The notes under the pieces: generated by a model | The model's input: the letters and a program-made list of their open reading frames with translations, nothing else | Database searches by the model: none | Told to the model about the DNA's origin: nothing | Shown: one piece after another, positions 23,101-32,591 of the stretch | Layout of the letters: every line of letters begins with the position of its first letter | How positions within the stretch are numbered: position 1 is the first letter of the stretch | Position numbers and translations under genes: made by a program | DNA from: Pelagibacteraceae bacterium AG-390-A23 | GTDB lineage: Bacteria > Pseudomonadota > Alphaproteobacteria > Pelagibacterales > Pelagibacteraceae | Assembly: GCA_003279775.1 (NCBI GenBank) | Contig: QCGW01000004.1 | Span: forward strand, 1 to 64,000 | DNA: 64,000 bases | Direction of reading: 5' to 3'

Positions 23101-23223
23101 ATCACTTTCAATTGTAACTAATGGATCATTTTCTTTGATTTGATCACCAGGTTTTACAAGTATTTCTATAACCTCAACATTTTCAAAGTCACCAATGTCA
23201 GGAACAAGTAATTTTTCGCTCAT
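20185..23223 (-). CDS. aceE: Pyruvate dehydrogenase E1 (homodimeric AceE type) with N-terminal lipoyl domain
   Basis: 1012 aa; residues ~1-80 are a lipoyl domain ([13 protein letters not shown]); then [10 protein letters not shown]...[24 protein letters not shown]...[53 protein letters not shown]. Confidence 0.96.
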   Translation of the reverse strand: [1012 protein letters not shown]

Positions 23224-23351
23224 TTTTTAAAATGTTTTATATACCCAAAAAAACATTATTGGATTTTATTTTAACACATTAATAAGGTTTTTTCGTTAAT
23301 CTTGTATTTTTATTATACAAAAAATAAAAAAATAAATGAATTTTAAGCTTT

Positions 23352-24539
23352 TTAGCTTCTCTCAATACACATAGCTATTCCCATACCGCCACCAATACAG
23401 AGTGCCGCACAACCCTTTTTTTTATCTTGCTTAATCATTTCGTGGACAAGAGTAACCAAAATTCTTGCCCCAGAAGCTCCAATCGGATGACCTAAGGCAA
23501 TTGCTCCTCCATTAACATTAACTTTTTGTTCAGGGATTTTTAATTCTTTAATTACCGCAATACTTTGTGCTGCAAAAGCCTCATTAATTTCAAATAAATC
23601 TACTTCATCAATTTTCCAATTCGCTTTAAATAAAGCTTCTTGAATTGAAGGTATGGGTCCTAGTCCCATCAATGAAGGCTCAACCCCACAAGTAGCCCAA
23701 GACTCAATTTTAACCATTGGCTCTAAAGATTTTTTTTCTGCTTGCTCTCTAGACATTAAAACTAAGGCCGCAGCACCATCATTTATACCTGAAGAATTTC
23801 CAGGTGTTACAGTCCCATTTTCTTTAAATACTGTTTTTAATTTTTTTAGATCGTCTATACTTAAATTTTCTCTAGGATGTTCATCTTTTTCAAAAATAAA
23901 TTTTTTATCACCATCTTCAATTTGTAATTTTATCAGTTCATCTTTAAATCTATTTTGACTATAAGCTTTTTCTGTTTTTTTCTGAGAATTTAAAGAAAAA
24001 TTATCTTGTTCATCTCTAGAAATTTTATATTTTTCAGCAACATTCTCAGCTGTAACACCCATATGATAATCATTAAATGAATCAAGTAGACCATCTTTTA
24101 TCATTGTATCTACTAATTTGTTTTCAGAAAATTTTTTATCTTCTCTATAATAAATTGCATGAGTTGCTCGAGACATATTTTCTTGACCGCCTGCAATGAC
24201 TATTTTATTTTCTCCTAAACTTATTGATTGATATCCTGAAACAACAGATCTTAATCCAGATCCACAAACCTGATTAACAATATGAGCAGGTTTAGAAACT
24301 GGTACTCCTGCACCGATTGAAGCCTGTCTAGCAGGGTTTTGACCCAGTCCAGAAGTTAAAACGTGCCCCATAATTACTTCATCAATCTCCTTTAAATCTA
24401 ATTTTGATTGATAAATTACCTCTTTAATTGCTATTGATCCTAATTTTGATGCGCTAAGATTTTTTAACGACCCTTTGTATCTACCAATTGGAGTTCTTAG
24501 TGCTGAAGTAATAACAACATCGCTAGAATTTTTGCTCAT
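23352..24539 (-). CDS. Acetyl-CoA acetyltransferase (thiolase)
   Basis: NQVCGSGLRSV, INEAFAAQSIAV, NVNGGAIALGHPIGASGARIL, CIGGGMGIAM. Confidence 0.95.
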   Translation of the reverse strand: MSKNSSDVVITSALRTPIGRYKGSLKNLSASKLGSIAIKEVIYQSKLDLKEIDEVIMGHVLTSGLGQNPARQASIGAGVPVSKPAHIVNQVCGSGLRSVVSGYQSISLGENKIVIAGGQENMSRATHAIYYREDKKFSENKLVDTMIKDGLLDSFNDYHMGVTAENVAEKYKISRDEQDNFSLNSQKKTEKAYSQNRFKDELIKLQIEDGDKKFIFEKDEHPRENLSIDDLKKLKTVFKENGTVTPGNSSGINDGAAALVLMSREQAEKKSLEPMVKIESWATCGVEPSLMGLGPIPSIQEALFKANWKIDEVDLFEINEAFAAQSIAVIKELKIPEQKVNVNGGAIALGHPIGASGARILVTLVHEMIKQDKKKGCAALCIGGGMGIAMCIERS

Positions 24540-24612
24540 AAAGTAATTAACATAATATTTTATAAGTTAAATTACATCAAAAACTTTGATATATGGGATA
24601 TATTATTAAAAA

Positions 24613-24689
24613 GGACCGCTGGCCAAATTGGATAAGGCGCTCGGCTACGAACCGGGAGATTCCAGATTCGAGTTCTGGGCGGTCCACCA
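24613..24689 (+). tRNA. tRNA-Arg(ACG), encoded CCA
   Basis: Acceptor GGACCGC/GCGGTCC, anticodon stem-loop CTCGG-CTACGAA-CCGGG, T-arm with TTCGA, 3' ACCA. Confidence 0.95.
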
Positions 24690-24703
24690 AAAAGGAAACA
24701 AAA

Positions 24704-24802
24704 ATGTTTAATTGGCTTTTGAATGCATCTTTACAAAAATCAGTAATTTATTTTTTTATAATTATTTTAATTATTTTATTAATTTTAACTTTTGTATTAT
24801 AA
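24704..24802 (+). CDS. Small hydrophobic single-TM protein, 32 aa
   Basis: MFNWLLNASLQKSVIYFFIIILIILLILTFVL; AAAAAGGAAACAAAA RBS-like sequence upstream; the listed ORF start 24593 would run through the tRNA. Confidence 0.55.
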   Translation: MFNWLLNASLQKSVIYFFIIILIILLILTFVL

Positions 24803-24808
24803 AAAATT

Positions 24809-25234
24809 ATGAGCAGTAAATTTGAGCAAATAAGTATTAAACCTGGATTTATGAAACACAATGGGGGTGTTTTATTTAGAGCTATTTCAGAAAATGAATA
24901 TGAATTTAAATCTATAATTAATGAAAATCATTTAAATGCTGCTGGAATAACTCATGGGGGTTATTTATCTGCTTTAATAGATGCAGGAGCAGGAACAGCC
25001 GCGCATAGAGCTGCAGGAAATGCACCATGTGTAACTATCTCTTTAGATATAAAATTTATAGGCGCTTCAAAAATTGGGGATGAAATTATTGGACATACAA
25101 AAATTTTAAAAAAAACAAATACTCTTGTGTTTTTATTTTGTGAGCTAAAGTGTAATAATAAAATAATTACCTCTGCATCTGGAGTATGGAAAATTATTAA
25201 AATAAAGCCTTCTAATTTAGGTCCGGGCGGGTAA
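24809..25234 (+). CDS. PaaI-family thioesterase (hotdog fold)
   Basis: NAAGITHGGYLSALIDAGAGTAAHRA; VTISLDIKFIGASKIGDEI. Confidence 0.88.
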   Translation: MSSKFEQISIKPGFMKHNGGVLFRAISENEYEFKSIINENHLNAAGITHGGYLSALIDAGAGTAAHRAAGNAPCVTISLDIKFIGASKIGDEIIGHTKILKKTNTLVFLFCELKCNNKIITSASGVWKIIKIKPSNLGPGG

Positions 25235-25236
25235 TT

Positions 25237-27558
25237 TTACTCTTTTCTTTTTAAGTTAAAGTAGCCAAATACTACTAACAATAATATTGCTATAGGATAA
25301 ACGATATTTTTGGATGGTCTATCTGAATTTTCAATTTTAAATTCACTTATATAATCTCCCATTTCCAAACCATTTTTTTTTGCTTCTCCATTCCATTTCA
25401 AATTATCAATAACAATTTTATCCTCTTGTTTTATTAATGTAATTCCATAGTCCTCTAAAGTAAATTTATCCTCAAAAGTATTTTTTGATATCACAAATAA
25501 TTTATATCTTTCTCCGTATAAACTAGGCCTTGTTATTTTAATTTGAATTTCTTTTGTTGAGTCTAATTTTATTGAATTAATTTTAGTAATTTCCTCATAA
25601 TTATATTTTGGATAAAATTTGTTTAAAACAAAGTCGGGGGATAACAAGGAAATAGAAATTACTAAAAAAATAATTATTTCATACCATTTAAGTTTATTAA
25701 TAAACCATCCTTGGGTGGCTGAGGTAAATACTAAAATCCCAATTAAAGAAGTTATAATTACAATCAGTCCATGCCAAATATTTTCAATACCAATAAGTAA
25801 AAGTTCATGGTTAAATAAGAATACAATCGGCAAAATTCCTGTTCTTAAACTATACCAAAAAGCTTGCACCCCTGTTCTTAAGGGATCTCCACCAGATATT
25901 CCTGCAGCTGCATAAGAGGCAAGTCCCACTGGTGGCGTTACATCAGCCATTAAGCCAAAATAGAAGACAAATAAATGAACTGCAATTAACGGAAAAATAA
26001 ATCCTGAGGCATTCCCAACATCCACTAACACGGTCGCCATTAAAGAAGCGACAACAACATAATTTGCCGTTGTTGGCAAACCCATTCCTAAAAGTAAGCA
26101 CAAAATAATTGTTAAAAATAATAATATAGTAACGTTATCTTTAGCTATAGATTCTATAACTATTATTAAATTAGTACTTAAGCCTGTAGATCCAACTGCA
26201 CCAACAATAATTCCTGCAGTTGCAATCGCTATACCAACAGCAACCATATTTAAAGCACCTTTTTCAAAACCAACTATTGTTTGATTAAACCATTCTTTAA
26301 GAGCATCTTTTTTAATTTCATTTTTAATTAACAAATTTATTAAATTAACTAAAACCAAAGTAATGGTTGCATAAAAAATTGAATAAGAGGCGGTAAATCT
26401 TAAATAAACCAAAGTATAAATTAAAACAAAAATTGGAATTAAAAAATGTATACCAGACAGAAACGTTTTTTTTAAATGAGGAACATCTGCATCATCCATT
26501 CCCTTAAGATTTAATTTTAAAGCTTCTAAATGTGAAATATAGAATAATGCTATATAAGAAATAATAGCTGGTAAGAAAGCATGTTTAACTATTTCAAAGT
26601 AAGTCACACCTATAAAACTTGCCATTACGAATGCTGCGGCCCCCATTACAGGTGGCATGATCTGACCATTGACTGACGAAGAAACCTCAATAGCACCAGC
26701 TTTTTCCTTTGAAAAACCAGTTTTTTTCATTATTGGGATTGTAAATGTTCCAGTAGTAACCGTGTTTGCAATTGAAGATCCTGAAATTAATCCAGTCATA
26801 CCGGAACCTAATATCGCAGCCTTTGCTGGTCCTCCTCGCATTTTTCCAACCATTGCAAAAGCAAGATCTAAAAAATATTTACCACCACCAGCAGTTTCTA
26901 GCAAAGCACCAAATAAAACGAATAAGAAAATAAAATCTACTGATACCCCAATTGGAATTCCAAAAATTGCTTCTTGATCGAGCCACTGAAAGCCCACAAG
27001 TCTATTTAAAGATAAACCACCATGTGAAATTATTTCTGGTGCATATCTTCCAAAATATGAAAACAATAAAAAACAACTAGCAATAATTACCAAAGGTAAA
27101 CCGATTGCTCTCCTAGTAGCTTCCAAAAGTATCAAAATTCCACATCCTCCTAAAATCAACTCTAATGGAAAAATAAATGTTTCTGTTATTCTAAGATTTA
27201 AAAGTACACCTCCTCTTTCAACCAACTGATCATAAAAAAAATAAATATAGAGGCACGATATCGCCCCCATAAAACTGATCAAAACATCAAAAAATGAAAT
27301 TTTCTTACTCTTTGATATTGGGTAAATTAAGAAGGCTAATGTTAAAGCAAAACCTAAATGAATTGCTCTTGCTGGCAATCCCTTAAACATTCCAAAATTT
27401 AACATAAATGGAAATGGTGAAGCGTACCAAAGTTGAAATAATGACCAAATAATAGCTATTGCTGAAACAATTTTCAAATGAAAACCAGTAATATTTCTAG
27501 TTGGTGATAAGTCTTCGCTTATTTTATTTTTAATTTTACTACTGATTATGTCGCTCAT
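25237..27558 (-). CDS. TRAP transporter fused permease (TAXI system, DctQM-type fusion)
   Basis: 773 aa polytopic; GMTGLISGSSIANTVTTGTFTIPIMKKTGFSKEKAGAIEVSSSVNGQIMPPVMGAAAFVMA; LGMGLPTTANYVVVASL. Confidence 0.93.
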   Translation of the reverse strand: MSDIISSKIKNKISEDLSPTRNITGFHLKIVSAIAIIWSLFQLWYASPFPFMLNFGMFKGLPARAIHLGFALTLAFLIYPISKSKKISFFDVLISFMGAISCLYIYFFYDQLVERGGVLLNLRITETFIFPLELILGGCGILILLEATRRAIGLPLVIIASCFLLFSYFGRYAPEIISHGGLSLNRLVGFQWLDQEAIFGIPIGVSVDFIFLFVLFGALLETAGGGKYFLDLAFAMVGKMRGGPAKAAILGSGMTGLISGSSIANTVTTGTFTIPIMKKTGFSKEKAGAIEVSSSVNGQIMPPVMGAAAFVMASFIGVTYFEIVKHAFLPAIISYIALFYISHLEALKLNLKGMDDADVPHLKKTFLSGIHFLIPIFVLIYTLVYLRFTASYSIFYATITLVLVNLINLLIKNEIKKDALKEWFNQTIVGFEKGALNMVAVGIAIATAGIIVGAVGSTGLSTNLIIVIESIAKDNVTILLFLTIILCLLLGMGLPTTANYVVVASLMATVLVDVGNASGFIFPLIAVHLFVFYFGLMADVTPPVGLASYAAAGISGGDPLRTGVQAFWYSLRTGILPIVFLFNHELLLIGIENIWHGLIVIITSLIGILVFTSATQGWFINKLKWYEIIIFLVISISLLSPDFVLNKFYPKYNYEEITKINSIKLDSTKEIQIKITRPSLYGERYKLFVISKNTFEDKFTLEDYGITLIKQEDKIVIDNLKWNGEAKKNGLEMGDYISEFKIENSDRPSKNIVYPIAILLLVVFGYFNLKRKE

Positions 27559-27579
27559 TAAAATTATTCATACCATAAA

Positions 27580-27612
27580 AAAAAGGCCCGGTAAAAATTA
27601 CCAGGCCTTTTT
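27580..27612 (-). terminator. Intrinsic terminator between the TRAP solute receptor and permease genes
   Basis: AAAAAGGCC-c-GGTAA-AAA-TTACC-a-GGCCTTTTT stem-loop; on the minus strand it is followed by a long T tract. Confidence 0.85.
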
Positions 27613-27629
27613 AATTAATAAAAATTGGA

Positions 27630-28634
27630 TTACATTAACCCAGCTTCTTTATAGTATTTTATTGCTCCTGGATGTAATGGAGCAGATAAACCATCTTTAA
27701 TCATGTTTTTCTTTTCCAAAAATCCAAATGCTGGATGTTGTTTTTTGAAATCGTCAAAATTTTCCATCACAGCTTTTGTAACTAAATAAACAAGCTCTTC
27801 AGAAACATCTGCTGAAGTAACAACAGTAGCTTTTACACCAAAAGTTGTAGCATCTTTTTTCTGACCTGTATAAGTTCCTTTAGGTATTACTGCCTGTGCA
27901 TAATAATCTGCGCCATCAATTAAACCTTGAACCTCAGAACCTGTTAAATTAATCGGAGATGCTTTGGCTGCACAAGTTGCTGCTTGTTCCATAGCACCAT
28001 TTGGAAATCCAACTGAATAACCAAATGCATCTATTTTTCCGTCACATAGCGCTTTAACTTGTTCAGAAGATGTAAGTTCAGTTGTTGATTTAAAGAAACT
28101 GTTATCAACACCCATTGCTTTCATTAATTCCTCCATAGTTCCTCTTTGTCCTGAACCTGGGTTACCAATATTAACAACCTTTCCCTCTAAATCTGCAAAA
28201 TCTTTAATTCTCGCTTTTTTTCTAGCCCAAATTTGAAAAGGCTCATTATGAACTGAAAATACAGCTCTTAAATTACTAAATTGTTTACCTTCCCATTTGC
28301 TTGAACCATTTACAGCATGATACTGCCAGTCTGATTGCGCAACTCCAAATTGGAATTCTCCAGCTGCTATCTGACCGATATTATAGTTAGATCCACCAGT
28401 TGATGGAGCAGTACATCTGTAAGCTTTTGCAGTACCTTTTTTTCTACCATGTTCAGCACTGATTGCTGACTTATGAAGCATTTTACATATAGCATTTCCT
28501 GTTTGGAAATATACTCCTGTAGGTCCACCTGTTCCTATCGTAAAGAACTCGGCTGATTTAGCAACAGTCGTTAAAGACAGTGATGCAAATAAAATCAGTA
28601 AAGCACTTGATAGAGATATGATTATTTTTTTCAT
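27630..28634 (-). CDS. TAXI family TRAP transporter solute-binding protein
   Basis: Signal peptide; FFTIGTGGPTGVYFQTGNAICKM; FGVAQSDWQYHA; LEGKVVNIGNPGSGQRGTMEELM. Confidence 0.94.
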   Translation of the reverse strand: MKKIIISLSSALLILFASLSLTTVAKSAEFFTIGTGGPTGVYFQTGNAICKMLHKSAISAEHGRKKGTAKAYRCTAPSTGGSNYNIGQIAAGEFQFGVAQSDWQYHAVNGSSKWEGKQFSNLRAVFSVHNEPFQIWARKKARIKDFADLEGKVVNIGNPGSGQRGTMEELMKAMGVDNSFFKSTTELTSSEQVKALCDGKIDAFGYSVGFPNGAMEQAATCAAKASPINLTGSEVQGLIDGADYYAQAVIPKGTYTGQKKDATTFGVKATVVTSADVSEELVYLVTKAVMENFDDFKKQHPAFGFLEKKNMIKDGLSAPLHPGAIKYYKEAGLM

Positions 28635-28714
28635 TATTCCCCCTCTATATTTGTTTGTCGTTATTTTTATAATTTTATTCTAACAAAAAATAATCATAGG
28701 TGTACAGAGTGATT

Positions 28715-29941
28715 TTATAAGTTTTCTGACCAATTCTTTAGTTTATTAACACCTTCAACCACTTTTGGTGCAAACTTATTAATTAAATTTTCATCAATTT
28801 TTCTATTTTCATCAATATTATTCATAAACTCTTGTCCATCAAAATCTGTAAAACTTAATCTTGCTAACATTTTATCTGAATTAAACCCAAAATCAGAACC
28901 TGGTAATAAAGCAACTCCAGTATTATGTAATATATCACTACACATATCTGATGAAGTTTTAAATTTATTGTTTAGAAATTCTGGCATCAAGTAAAACCCT
29001 CCATGAGGCTCATTAATCAATACCTTATTTGATTTTAAATTTAAAAAAACATATTTACCAATTGCACTTAAAATATTTATTGATTTTGCAATATAATTAG
29101 AATGATCATTTTCATAAGCTTTAATTGCTGCATACTGAATAGGTGCGCTCACAGCAGAAAAGGTTTCACTAGCTAATACATTGATCATATTTTTTAAATC
29201 GTTCAATTCATCTGGAATTATAAAATAACCAAGTCTCCATCCCCCTGCACCACACCATTTACTAAGTCCAGTACTAATAATAGTTTTTTCAGGACAATAA
29301 CTTGAGATAGATTTAAAATTTTTTGAAAATGTTAATTCTGAATATATTTCATCTGATAAAATTATAAGATTATACTTTTTGGCAATTTCTGAAATTTCCT
29401 CTAATTTGTTACAAACCTGTCCAGAAGGATTGTTCGGTGAATTTAAAAATAATAAATAATTTTTATCTTTATCTTTTGATATGATTTTCTCAATTTGTAC
29501 TCCAGTAGGAAACCAGTTGTTTTCTCTTTCTGTTTGGAGAATTTGAATTTTATTTCTCCCTAAAATAGCTTGTGGTGCATATGAAACCCAACTGGGTGCT
29601 GGCAATATAATTTCACCATCAAAAATTACATGCAATAAAAACATTAATTCTTTAGATCCTGGTCCAATAATTACATTGTTCGCCTTGTAGTTATAATTTT
29701 TCTTTTTAGATGAATATTTCGCTACAGCTTCCCTTAATTCCTCAAGGCCCTGCATGGGTAGATATTTGTTTTGATAGGCATTACTTTTTAATTCTTCAAC
29801 AACATCCTCAGGTACTTTAAATGGTGATTGTCCAAAACCAAATTTATAAATCTTCCGACCTTGATCTTCTAATTTTTTTGAAGTCTCGTTGATTAAAAGT
29901 GTAGATGATGGCTTTAAATCTTTAACTAAATTTTTTAACAT
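28715..29941 (-). CDS. Pyridoxal phosphate-dependent aminotransferase (class I/II)
   Basis: LNSPNNPSGQVC, LSDEIYSELTF, STGLSKWCGAGGWRLGYFI. Confidence 0.92.
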   Translation of the reverse strand: MLKNLVKDLKPSSTLLINETSKKLEDQGRKIYKFGFGQSPFKVPEDVVEELKSNAYQNKYLPMQGLEELREAVAKYSSKKKNYNYKANNVIIGPGSKELMFLLHVIFDGEIILPAPSWVSYAPQAILGRNKIQILQTERENNWFPTGVQIEKIISKDKDKNYLLFLNSPNNPSGQVCNKLEEISEIAKKYNLIILSDEIYSELTFSKNFKSISSYCPEKTIISTGLSKWCGAGGWRLGYFIIPDELNDLKNMINVLASETFSAVSAPIQYAAIKAYENDHSNYIAKSINILSAIGKYVFLNLKSNKVLINEPHGGFYLMPEFLNNKFKTSSDMCSDILHNTGVALLPGSDFGFNSDKMLARLSFTDFDGQEFMNNIDENRKIDENLINKFAPKVVEGVNKLKNWSENL

Positions 29942-30109
29942 TAAATTATTTTATTATTATAGGATTAAACTTATTTATGATAATCTCACTAAGTTTAAAA
30001 AGAAAATGAGAACTTTTTACCCTCCGATTCGGTCATGTTTTAGTCTATTTTTGTTCTTTAGCAGTAACAATATCTGGTAGGTAAGAAAAAAGAAACACAA
30101 AAGATAGAA

Positions 30110-32590
30110 ATGACTAAAAATAAAATTACAGCTGTTCTAGGTCCTACCAATACAGGCAAAACCCATCTTGCTATCGAAACCATGCTTTCTTTTGAGAGTG
30201 GCATGATTGGATTTCCACTTAGATTACTTGCAAGGGAAGTATATGACAAAGTAATCAAGAAAATAAGTTTAGATAAAGTTGCACTTATAACTGGAGAAGA
30301 AAAAATAATCCCATCTAATGCAAAATATTTTTTATGCACAGTGGAGTCTATGCCAATTGACAAACAACTTGACTTTGTTGGCGTAGACGAGATTCAAATG
30401 TGCTCTGATCATGAAAGAGGTCATATTTTTACTGATAGACTTTTAAATATGAGGGGGGGGAAACTTACAATGCTAATGGGCTCAAGTACCATTAAAAATA
30501 TTATTTCAAAATTAGATGGAGATATTGAATTTATAAATAGAGAAAGACTATCTAAACTTACCTACACTGGTCATAAAAAAATATCAAGAATTGACAGAAA
30601 AACAGCAATCATTGCGTTTTCAGCAGAAGAGGTTTACGCCATTGCTGAGTTAATAAGAAGACAAAAGGGTGGTGCCGCTATTGTAATGGGATCACTAAGT
30701 CCAAAAACAAGAAATGCTCAAGTTGAATTATATCAATCTGGGGATGTTGATTTCCTAGTTGCAACAGATGCAATTGGGATGGGAATAAATATGGATTTAG
30801 ATTTTGTTTATTTTTCAAATGTTAAGAAATTTGATGGAAAAAAATTAAGAAGATTAAATTTATCTGAAATAGGTCAAATAGCCGGTAGAGCTGGTCGATA
30901 TCTTAACGATGGAAGTTTCGGTATTACTGGTGATTGTAAAGAAATATCTCCAGAAGAGGTAGAATTATTAGAAAATCATAAATTTGAAGAAATAAGAACT
31001 TTGTTTTGGAGAAATTCAAATCTTAATTTCAATAACCCAATTAGTTTAATTAAAAGTTTAGAGGAAAAACCTCAGGTGGAATGGCTAAGAAAAATTCATG
31101 AATGTGAGGATGAAAAAGCACTTAAATATTTTTTAAAAGATCAAAAAATTTTAAATAGAGAATTTGATAAGAAAACTTTAATGGTCTTGTGGGAATGTTG
31201 CCAAATACCTGATTTTGTTAAAAAAACTTATGGAAATCATTTTGAAGTTATTGGAAATGTATTTAAATTTTTAACTAGCAAAAAAGGACTAATTTCTGAA
31301 GATTATATGAGATTACAGCTCATGAAACTAGATAAATTAGATGGAAATGTAGATTCTTTATCAAATAGAATTGCAAATGTCAGAACTTGGTCATATGTTT
31401 CGAATAAAAATAATTGGGTAGAAAATCAAAGTTATTGGATTGAAAAAACTAAACACTTAGAAGATAAGCTTTCAGACAGATTACATGAAGAACTTACTAA
31501 AACTTTTATTGACAAAAGAGCAAGCGTGCTCGCTAGAGGTTTAAAACAAGATATGGAATTTAAAACTGAAATTTTACAAAACAATGATGTTAAAATTGAC
31601 GATCAATTCATTGGAAAAATAAAAGGACTAAAATTAGAACTAGATTTAAAAAAAGGTGCTTTGGAAACGGATATTAAATCTTTAAAAAAAGCCGCCAGGC
31701 AAACTATTGGTCCAGAATTAGAAAAACGTGTTCAATCAATAATTGATACAGGATTAATTAGTTTGAATGAAGATTTTAAAATTTACTGGAATGATTTCCC
31801 AATTGCCAAATTAACAACGGGTAATGATTATTTAAATCCTAATTTTGATTTAATTGTTGATGATGTTATTGAAAAAAACACTAAACAAAAATTAAATGAC
31901 TATGTTAATAAATGGATACATTCAAAAATAAATAACGTTCTTAAAAGTTTAATTGATTTAAAAAATATAAAAGAAAATAATTCATCAATTAAAGCACTGG
32001 CATACCAACTCTATGAAAATAATGGGGTATTAAAGCGAGATCAAGTTTCTGAATACCTAAAAAACTTAGAACAAAACGAAAGAAAAATTCTTAGAGACTT
32101 AGGAGTAAAGTTTGGTAGATATCATGTTTTCCTTTATCAATTAATTAAACCAGAAGCAGTATCTTTGCGAACATTATTGTGGAAAAATTTTTATCAAAAA
32201 TTTCATAATTTAAAACCACCTACCTTTGGTTTAAATTTTTTAGACGATAAAGAAATAAAAAATAAAAACTTTATGCTTTTGTGTGGGTTTGAAAGGTTTG
32301 ATAATTTTTTTGTAAGAATTGATATTTTGGAAAGATTATTTGTATTAATAATAAATTCTAGTTCAAAGGAAAATTCTGAAATAAAATTAGTTCCAGAAAT
32401 GTTAAATCTTTTAGGATGTAGTAAAGATAATTTCAAAAAATTACTTCAAAAAATGAACTATAAAATATTTGAAAAAGAAAATGAAACATTTTTTAAATAT
32501 AGTCCTAATAAGAAATTTAAAAAAATTACCACAAAGAAGATCTCAAACGAAAATCCATTTAAAATATTAAAGAATTTAAATTTAAATTAA
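30110..32590 (+). CDS. SUV3-like ATP-dependent RNA helicase
   Basis: VLGPTNTGKTHLAIE (Walker A), GFPLRLLAREVYDK, VDEIQM, DHERGHIFTDRLLNMRGG, ATDAIGMGINMDLDFVYF, GQIAGRAGR. Confidence 0.92.
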   Translation: MTKNKITAVLGPTNTGKTHLAIETMLSFESGMIGFPLRLLAREVYDKVIKKISLDKVALITGEEKIIPSNAKYFLCTVESMPIDKQLDFVGVDEIQMCSDHERGHIFTDRLLNMRGGKLTMLMGSSTIKNIISKLDGDIEFINRERLSKLTYTGHKKISRIDRKTAIIAFSAEEVYAIAELIRRQKGGAAIVMGSLSPKTRNAQVELYQSGDVDFLVATDAIGMGINMDLDFVYFSNVKKFDGKKLRRLNLSEIGQIAGRAGRYLNDGSFGITGDCKEISPEEVELLENHKFEEIRTLFWRNSNLNFNNPISLIKSLEEKPQVEWLRKIHECEDEKALKYFLKDQKILNREFDKKTLMVLWECCQIPDFVKKTYGNHFEVIGNVFKFLTSKKGLISEDYMRLQLMKLDKLDGNVDSLSNRIANVRTWSYVSNKNNWVENQSYWIEKTKHLEDKLSDRLHEELTKTFIDKRASVLARGLKQDMEFKTEILQNNDVKIDDQFIGKIKGLKLELDLKKGALETDIKSLKKAARQTIGPELEKRVQSIIDTGLISLNEDFKIYWNDFPIAKLTTGNDYLNPNFDLIVDDVIEKNTKQKLNDYVNKWIHSKINNVLKSLIDLKNIKENNSSIKALAYQLYENNGVLKRDQVSEYLKNLEQNERKILRDLGVKFGRYHVFLYQLIKPEAVSLRTLLWKNFYQKFHNLKPPTFGLNFLDDKEIKNKNFMLLCGFERFDNFFVRIDILERLFVLIINSSSKENSEIKLVPEMLNLLGCSKDNFKKLLQKMNYKIFEKENETFFKYSPNKKFKKITTKKISNENPFKILKNLNLN

Positions 32591-32591
32591 A

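Noticed and set aside
24593-24703. N-terminal part of ORF 24593..24802
   Set aside because: Translates through tRNA-Arg; only the part from 24704 is plausible
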